From Pampus argenteus (lineage: Eukaryota > Chordata > Actinopteri > Scombriformes > Stromateidae): a DNA stretch of 64,000 nucleotides. The translations under genes and the position numbers were made by a program. Below, piece after piece: positions 59,010-64,000 of the stretch. Position 1 is the stretch's first letter. The number at the start of each line of letters is the position of its first letter. The notes beneath the pieces are model-generated. The model saw only the letters and a program-made list of their open reading frames with translations, was not told where the DNA came from and ran no database searches. The stretch covers positions 4,432,001-4,496,000 of the forward strand of contig CM072870.1 of the NCBI GenBank assembly GCA_036937835.1, in the 5' to 3' direction.

Positions 59010-59220
59010 TGTGCTCTCTGTAGCAGCTTGACTTGGCTGACTCAGGCTGGACACCCAGGGAGGCTGTTTAATCTCTACCACTTAATTAACATGTTGATTT
59101 TAATTAACTGTCACTGGGCTGAGAATAAGGCAGTGGTAATGGAAGTTTGTTCATTGTTGTCACAGAGCCCTGGTAAATATTAACCACATACTCAGATTAT
59201 TCAAATTAGTGTCATAGTTT
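59010..59220. promoter_or_regulatory. Candidate enhancer with twin TTAATTAA sites
   Basis: TTAATTAA occurs at 59082-59089 and 59100-59107, 18 bp apart start to start, in CTTAATTAACATGTTGATTT followed by TAATTAAC. A further GGTAATGG core lies near 59135. Palindromic TAATTA cores bind paired-class homeodomains. Repeat-free, complex sequence. The regulatory role is inferred. Confidence 0.35.
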
Positions 59221-59579
59221 GTTTTTTTTGTTTTTTTTTTGTATGAGTATGAGCCATGTTAAGGAGGCGTCGACACAAAAGACACATTAAAGACGTGGAA
59301 TTTAAATCCAAATGTTTCTATAGTTTTATGGAACATACAGTCCATGTCGTTTTACATTAAAAGCAATAAGCTGTCATCTTTTATGCAACACGGTTTGCTG
59401 AGCAGCCTGTCATCTCATGTTCTCTTTCTCTACAACAAAGGAGAACGTTTGAATAGGCCCTAACACTTTAAAAGGACAAAGCTAATTGTTTTGCACCCAG
59501 CAAGACTTCCAGACAGCACTGATGGCTTATTTTTATTGCACTAGTCAGAGACAAGAAACTAAGAGAATCCAATGAATGA
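59221..59579. other. Non-coding stretch
   Basis: T/G homopolymer tract at 59219-59240. Nothing else recognised. Confidence 0.4.
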
Positions 59580-59890
59580 CTTATTTCTGTCCAATGTCAA
59601 AGAGAGCTGCAATTTCACACTTTAAAGCTCTCATTCCCCGCCCAAAGCAATGTGCCTGTTAAATCTTTGTAGCAGGCTGCAATTTCCCTTTAAAAGTGAC
59701 ATAAATGCCCATCAATTTTTCTTCAGTACTATTATTTCATTAAAGGTGAAAGTGAAACTGATTTGAAGCAATATCATCAAAGTCAGGTACTCTGCAGGTA
59801 GAGAGCTAATTTAGTGGATGGCAAGGATAAGAGGCTCTTAATGTGTGCTTTTTGTTTTGTTGGATGCATCTAGAGGCTATAGTCTGGTGA
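59580..59890. promoter_or_regulatory. Candidate conserved non-coding block
   Basis: CTGCAATTTCAC and GCTGCAATTTCCC form a duplicated word (59609 and 59677), each followed by TTTAAA(G). CCCATCAATTTTTC and AGCTAATTTAG also lie within. Complex and repeat-free. The regulatory role is inferred. Confidence 0.26.
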
Positions 59891-59924
59891 GTGACTGCTA
59901 ATGAGTGACCAGACAGGTCTCTCT

Positions 59925-59941
59925 CACACACACACACACAC
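59925..59941 (+). repeat. (CA)8 microsatellite
   Basis: Short uninterrupted CA run. Confidence 0.9.
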
Positions 59942-60479
59942 GTAAAACCTCTTTAGGTTGTCTTTCTTCTGCCACCCCATGACCGTGTGTGTGTTTGACA
60001 TTGTTTTTCACATTTCTTTCTTTGATTATGTAACTTTTGGACCGATACAGTCTAGCTGCTCCCCCTTTTTCTCGTCTTTATGTTAAGCTAAGCTAACTAT
60101 AGCTGCATGCTATTTACCAGACAGACATTAATCACAGCACCACAGCAGTTCATTCAGTCAAATCATAATTTCAAATGACAAGACTAAAAGTCAGAATAGC
60201 CCTTAGTAAGTTTAGCAATGAAAACTAATATTTAAATTTAAAGAAAGTTAGATATCTTATCTATATCTATTCAAATGGGTCTCTCTTTGTGCAGACATGA
60301 CATAAAGTCATGCATTTAAGTCTGCAGCATACTGAGGCCTAATGCACATGGCCGGGCAGATGACCAGGTTCACGTCACACAGATTCTCGCAGACCCTTGA
60401 AGGCAAACCAGACGCGGAAAGTTTCATTCAAGCTTTACGTTTCAGCGCCTTATGTAGGTCCATCTGTCAGATCCAATCA
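59942..60479. other. Non-coding stretch
   Basis: The 94-codon frame at 60342-60626 overlaps the next repeat and has no known domain. No gene. Confidence 0.4.
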
Positions 60480-60545
60480 TGTCAGTTTTATTACAAATCA
60501 CAAATTTGCCTCAAAGGGCTTCACAAACAACTTCTTTTTGCTTTC
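60480..60545 (+). repeat. Dispersed repeat, ATTTGCCTCAAGG family, copy 3
   Basis: TTATTACAAATCACAAATTT, then GCCTCAAAGGGCTTCACAA, is the same core as at 10738 and 15679, in the same orientation. Confidence 0.6.
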
Positions 60546-61209
60546 CTCTTTCTGAGTTGCAAACATGCAATTGTACATTTTACATTAAAAAAAACCCAAA
60601 ACACATGGGACCTGCTGTGGAATTAACTGCAGGAGCAGACATGCAGAAAGGAAGTGATACTTTGGGATACAGGGAGCTTTGTAAAGTGAACTAAGCAGGC
60701 ACCGTTTTCTAAATGAAACATGTCATAAAATCACATTTTACTAATCTGCATGCCTTTGGGCTTTGTTAAAATGTGACATTATTACTGATTCTTTTATATT
60801 ACTAATTTTAAAGAAATATCAATGTAATAAGAAATACTACCGTATATTATTCATGGCATATTCTTTCATGCAAGAAGCATCACATGTGCAGAGTTTCGTC
60901 AACTTTGCCGGCATTCAGCTCCAAACCTGCAGTCAGGTTTTCGGTTCGGTCATTCTGAGCCGTTGTGTTTTCCTGTGTTGCTCTGTGTACAAAGACATCC
61001 TGTATATGTGTGTATTTCTGGCCACAGTGCAACATCCACAGACCACTGACTGCTAAGTAGGTTTAACAGATTGTTGACATACATTTTTCTTTTTTTTGGT
61101 TTCTTCAATATGACGCGTTCCCCTTTCATAGCAGCCATCTGTTGGTTATGTGTCTGGACCCTCAGTGGTGCTGAGGAGGGTGATCATGTGAAAAAATGCT
61201 ATGAATGCA
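60546..61209. other. Non-coding stretch
   Basis: AT-rich with chance frames. No gene. Confidence 0.4.
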
Positions 61210-61321
61210 TTCTCTCTCTCTCTCTCTCTCTCGCTCTCGCTCTCGCTCTCGCTCTCGCTCTCGCTCTCGCTCTCGCTCTCGCTCTCGCTCTCGCTCTCGC
61301 TCTCTCTCTCTCTCTCTCTCT
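61210..61321 (+). repeat. Compound (CT)n-(TCGCTC)12-(CT)n array
   Basis: About 21 bp of CT, then twelve perfect TCGCTC hexamers (61231-61302), then about 19 bp of CT. Each hexamer carries one CpG. The Ser-Arg and Arg-Glu frames across it are repeat artefacts. Confidence 0.96.
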
Positions 61322-61439
61322 GTGTGTCTACCTGTCTCTCTGTCTAGCCATCTGTATAGTCTCACACTTCACATCTTCATCCATAAAATCCATCTTTATG
61401 CTAAACAAGTGGGATTAAGTCAGGTTAATCCTGCAGTTC
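61322..61439. other. Short non-coding stretch
   Basis: Pyrimidine-rich edge of the array and plain sequence. Confidence 0.4.
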
Positions 61440-61690
61440 CCTGCTCTGCGCTCCTCCTCTCACTCTCTTTCCCTCTGTCTGATATGAGTGTGTTGGGCCC
61501 TTTGCCAACAGTTAGATCACAGTGGGGCCTATCCATATGGCCAACATGTTCAGCAGTCATTACAAGGCCATTTAACACATCTAATTGTTCAACATTTGAC
61601 ACCTTGTCAAGACAATTAGTTCATATTATGCCTACATAAGACATTGTGATGTTGATCTTGTCACAAACTGTTGGAGATTTTTTTCTGTTG
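61440..61690. promoter_or_regulatory. Candidate conserved non-coding block
   Basis: Complex sequence with the palindrome CCATATGG at about 61532, ATCTAATTGTTC and GACAATTAGTTC homeodomain-like words, and no repeats. Both strands lack a known frame. The regulatory role is inferred. Confidence 0.3.
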
Positions 61691-62199
61691 GCGCAACACC
61701 GGCGCTGAGTCAATGTGAATCGATGAATACAAACTACCTGCACTTTAGTTTATAGTTTCATATTTACATTTCTGCAGACTTTATATGCTTGAAATATTCA
61801 AATGTTTTATCCTGAAATTAGCATCATTATAATAAGCTTATTAGTTTTATTTCCCTTTTAATTTTAAATGGGGTCTTTTTTTGCTTGTCTGTTTTTGTCT
61901 CGGCCTGTGGCATGTTAAGGTCGTGGTTGAGATTGTACGTTGTTGTTGTTGTACACTTCAAATGATCTGCTTGGTCGGTTTGTTTGGTTATTCTGGCTGT
62001 CAATAAGTGAATTGTAGATGTTCAATTGTTAATTTTGTGCGAGATCATTTAGTAAAATGTAACGATAACATGTGAGTGTGATTTGATGTGTGTTGAGCTT
62101 GTGTCCTTCGTGAATTTTAGCAGTTAAGTCAGTAGAATGCAGAAACTAACAGGTAATGTATCGAAACATTAAACTTAGTGATATATTGTACCAATCGTC
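61691..62199. other. Non-coding stretch
   Basis: T/G-rich, with GTTGTTGTTGTTG near 61940. No gene. Confidence 0.4.
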
Positions 62200-62420
62200 T
62201 GACTCAGTGTGACTCCTGGAGCCCGGCAGAGCAGCAGATGAGGCAAATGTCAATCACAGCTGTCAATCAACACCCACACGGCAGACATCAGAGCTGCTAT
62301 AAGTCTTCATAACTCATTAACGGAGCAATAAATTCCAACATGACCACCAGCACACTTAATAGCAGATATGAATCTAACGATTAAGAGAATATGTCGTTCA
62401 AAGAAATGCTTAGTGTTTCT
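62200..62420. promoter_or_regulatory. Candidate enhancer with tandem PBX-MEIS sites
   Basis: TGTCAATCA occurs at 62248-62256 and 62261-62269 on the same strand, 13 bp apart. The second extends to CTGTCAATCA, the exact reverse complement of TGATTGACAG, the PBX-MEIS/PREP composite site. AACTCATTAACGG and GCACACTTAATAGC add homeodomain cores. Complex and repeat-free. The motif match is seen; enhancer activity is inferred. Confidence 0.45.
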
Positions 62421-62699
62421 AGAGAGAATTTGAGTCTTTTTGAATGGGAGTCAGTTGGAGCAGCCAGTGGTGTCACTCCCACATTGGCTTCATCTTCAAG
62501 CTGTGGTAGTTGTTACTTTGTTCCAGTTGGTTCCAGTTAATGCCTGAAATATTATTTATCAAGTATTTCTTGATTGAATAAATTGGGACCTTAGAGAAAC
62601 TACATGAACACATATTTAATTCAGTAAAGTGTGGAATGACCTGCTGTCATTCACCAGAATTAGATTTCCCAACATTAGTCCATAGTGTGTTGATAATGC
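62421..62699. other. Non-coding stretch
   Basis: No gene or repeat recognised. Confidence 0.4.
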
Positions 62700-63135
62700 A
62701 GGATGCCATCACCGAAACTGTCCCTGTGTGAACGCAATCCAGACCAGAATTAAAAGAAAACAATATATAATTGTTTACCTTGGTCTGGACACCCAGAAAA
62801 CTGTTTTGTCCGTTTTGCTTTAAGAAATTCACTGAACCGAAGTTCACTTGCAGTTGGACTAATCGTTTTTATTAATTCAAAGTCATTGTACTTCGATGCT
62901 ATTCCAGGTTGATCATGATTCACTCTCTGTTGACTTCTGTCCGTCGCATCTGAGCATGCTCCATGCACCTGGCTACGGGAGTCATTTGTATGTCTTGTAG
63001 TTGCATCATTGAGGCGTCGGATCATGTTCCCACTACAAATGAACTGGTCCAGAATGTGTTTGTGACTGAGCTGAGGACACTTCCTCTAAAGGGTCTTGGT
63101 ATGGTTCAAAAAGTTTCAGTGTGAAAGTACTACGA
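62700..63135. mobile_element. Possible degenerate DNA-transposon-like repeat
   Basis: Words such as CTGTGTGAACGCAATCCAGACC on the left, TTTTGTCCGTTTTGC and CTGAACCGAAGTTCACTTGC inside, and GGTTCAAAAAGTTTCAGTGT with GAAAGTAC on the right resemble the same fish family as 42386-42560, whose ends read 'gtgtgaa' and 'cagtgtgaaagcacc'. Highly degraded; borders uncertain. A 91-codon minus frame (62750-63025) overlaps it but is not a known transposase. Confidence 0.32.
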
Positions 63136-63819
63136 GAGCTCTTGTTGGGAGTGGCAAAGTGGTATGAAGAGGGTCAGACAGTTTCAATGTCAGCTCAGCA
63201 GTGCTTTGACCTGCTCAGACCAGGTCAGCATACATGAAAACACACATTTTATCTTATTTATGTATTTTTTTGGAATTGTGATAAAGATTACTATATGATT
63301 CTCAGTTATGTCATGTGAATCACATGTGTATGGTTGTGTTGCATTCTACGATTACGATGTGTGTGCATGTCATCTGAGCAGAAAAAGGGGAAAAAAAAAA
63401 AAAGAAAACGCATGGAAACGTGTGTTCTCCATGTTTGAGGTCACTGTATATCTGTGTGTATGTGTGTGTGTGGGAGTGACATACTACACTGTGAAAGCAT
63501 GTTCATCCCAGGAGAGAGAGAGAGCAACAGACTCGGGGGAGGAGGGGTCACTTCATGGCATCTGTCTCTGTACATCATGCACATATTTAATCCCATCAAC
63601 ACTCCATCATCCATTTTTTACTAATCTTCCATCCTGTCTGTTTATCTCTCCCTCACTCTCACTATCTCTTCATCTTCCTCTCCACCTCTTTTTTTTCCCA
63701 CTACCCTATTTTCACAGTCGTTACTAAACGTTGCTGTCCTCCCTCATTCATCTTCGTCCTTCATTTTCTCTCTCTTTTCCATTCTCTCCCTCTGTCTTTC
63801 TATCTGCACCCTCCCCCTC
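63136..63819. other. Non-coding stretch with pyrimidine-rich tail
   Basis: A13 tract near 63393, TG run near 63456-63471, GA run near 63512, and a long C/T-rich stretch from about 63600 to 63815. The 139-codon frame at 63308-63727 spans these low-complexity patches and is not a gene. Confidence 0.4.
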
Positions 63820-64000
63820 CTTTTCTATGCCATTGGGACTTATCAGGTCAAATGCAAAGGCTAATCAAAAATTCACCTGGGAGTTTATAATAAAGAGGTG
63901 AGGGAGTGATTGCCTATTTCTCAGATCTCTTAGCCTTTTTCTTCTTTCTGTGCTCTACCCACTCCTTTGGTGAGTAAACCTTACACCACTGCTTGTCATG
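63820..64000. promoter_or_regulatory. Weak candidate conserved block, cut by window end
   Basis: GGTCAAATGCAAAGGCTAATC, CAAAAATTCACCTGGGAG and TTTATAATAAAG are complex words right after the pyrimidine tract. TCAAATGCAAAG is close to an octamer or TCF-type site. It may continue beyond the window. Confidence 0.22.

Noticed and set aside
61162..61639. Ser-Arg and Arg-Glu rich frames resembling SR proteins
   Set aside because: They come from the (CT)/(TCGCTC) array; the flanking parts have no RNA-binding domain.
63308..63727. 139-codon plus-strand frame
   Set aside because: Spans poly-A, TG and CT tracts; composition is driven by low-complexity DNA.

Overview
This window looks like non-coding DNA from a ray-finned fish, most likely a percomorph teleost. 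It is AT-rich and full of dinucleotide microsatellites, mostly CA/TG. It carries several repeat types that I know from fish genomes: Tc1-family DNA transposons, a fish LINE 3' end, and short dispersed repeats built around cores such as AATCACAAATTTGCCTC and TATTGGATGGATTGCCATGA. There is no operon structure, phage, CRISPR array, rRNA or recognisable tRNA. None of the open reading frames reads as a protein I recognise, apart from transposon and LINE debris, and most are chance frames in low-complexity DNA.

Layout. 1-9.1 kb is mostly plain AT-rich DNA. It holds a near-consensus ZNF143/STAF site at 3616 and candidate regulatory blocks near 1.3, 5.8 and 7.2 kb. 9.1-24.4 kb alternates sequence-complex, CpG-bearing, homeodomain/octamer-rich blocks (10.2, 11.7, 13.5, 14.3, 18.7 and 22.1 kb) with microsatellites and dispersed repeats. 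The best exon candidate is a 36-nt microexon at 26778-26813, with strong splice sites and a sequence-complex upstream flank. 28.8-29.25 kb holds a diverged local duplication. 32.0-41 kb is the repeat-rich part: a 207-bp Tc1 MITE, a decayed Tc1-like transposase on the minus strand, a LINE 3' remnant, a Penelope-like or similar repeat, and several short dispersed repeats. 43.3 kb holds about 95 uninterrupted GT units and 48.6 kb a run of 21 G. 51-64 kb again alternates plain DNA with candidate regulatory blocks. The clearest is a tandem pair of PBX-MEIS sites at 62248-62269, and there is also a compound (CT)/(TCGCTC)12 array at 61.2 kb.

Interpretation. Sparse exon signal, many sequence-complex blocks with TAAT, TGATTGAT, TGATTGACAG and ATGCAAAT motifs, and repeats confined mainly to the spaces between them fit a large intron or gene desert of a developmental regulator. 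I could not identify the host gene. The regulatory blocks are inferred by eye from sequence complexity and motifs; no alignment was available. I found no evidence for a new multi-gene system here.
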